A stretch of 5,421 nucleotides of DNA from CAZTHL01 sp964613585 (GTDB lineage Bacteria > Pseudomonadota > Alphaproteobacteria > DSM-16000 > Inquilinaceae): contig CAZTHL010000153.1 of assembly GCA_964613585.1 (NCBI GenBank), positions 1-5,421 of the forward strand. Direction: 5' to 3'. Below the pieces are notes generated by a model, which saw only the letters and a program-made list of their open reading frames with translations, made no database searches and was not told the origin of the DNA. The stretch's first letter is position 1; every line of letters starts with the position of its first letter. Made by a program: the position numbers and the translations under genes. Of the stretch, positions 5,407 to 5,421 are shown piece after piece.

Positions 5407-5421
5407 GAGAGGAAACGGCTA
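5407..5421 (+). promoter_or_regulatory. Shine-Dalgarno of a divergent gene starting at the right edge
   Basis: GAGAGGA (5407-5413) is a strong ribosome-binding sequence on the + strand. The last base, A5421, comes seven bases after it, the ideal distance for an ATG that would begin exactly there. The gene itself lies outside the window; given its position it could be the kinase's missing partner. Confidence 0.4.

Overview
The window is very GC-rich (roughly 70% outside one AT-rich island). It carries only two convincing protein-coding genes, so about 3 kb is unusually large non-coding DNA. The ribbon-helix-helix protein type, the DnaA-box variants (TGATCCACAG-like) and the gene style suggest an alphaproteobacterium, possibly Rhodospirillales-like. 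This is inference; no taxonomic marker gene is present.

Layout. 1-1247 is non-coding and holds a first cluster of DnaA-box-like motifs (366-697). 1248-1496 (+) encodes an 82-residue RHH_4-type DNA-binding protein, followed by a perfect 11-bp GC hairpin. 1500-2150 is non-coding repeat DNA: a 16-bp tandem repeat, a 12-bp tandem repeat, and two copies plus an inverted partial copy of a REP-like element. 2158-2629 is a second DnaA-box-like cluster that encloses an AT-rich island (2436-2590), the arrangement expected of a bacterial replication origin. 2630-3350 is further non-coding DNA with one perfect IHF-consensus match and GC hairpins. 3351-5273 (-) encodes a membrane sensor histidine kinase whose periplasmic sensor is an NMT1/THI5-like substrate-binding domain. 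5274-5421 is its upstream region; it ends in a strong Shine-Dalgarno on the + strand, so a divergent gene probably starts at the right edge.

The main proposal is that 2158-2629, perhaps together with 366-697, is an undescribed oriC-like region. Five 9-mers differ from TTATCCACA at a single position, and all lie on the + strand, in non-coding DNA, and are followed by G. The small RHH gene sits between the two clusters. The kinase appears to be a separate transcription unit, and no response regulator partner is visible.
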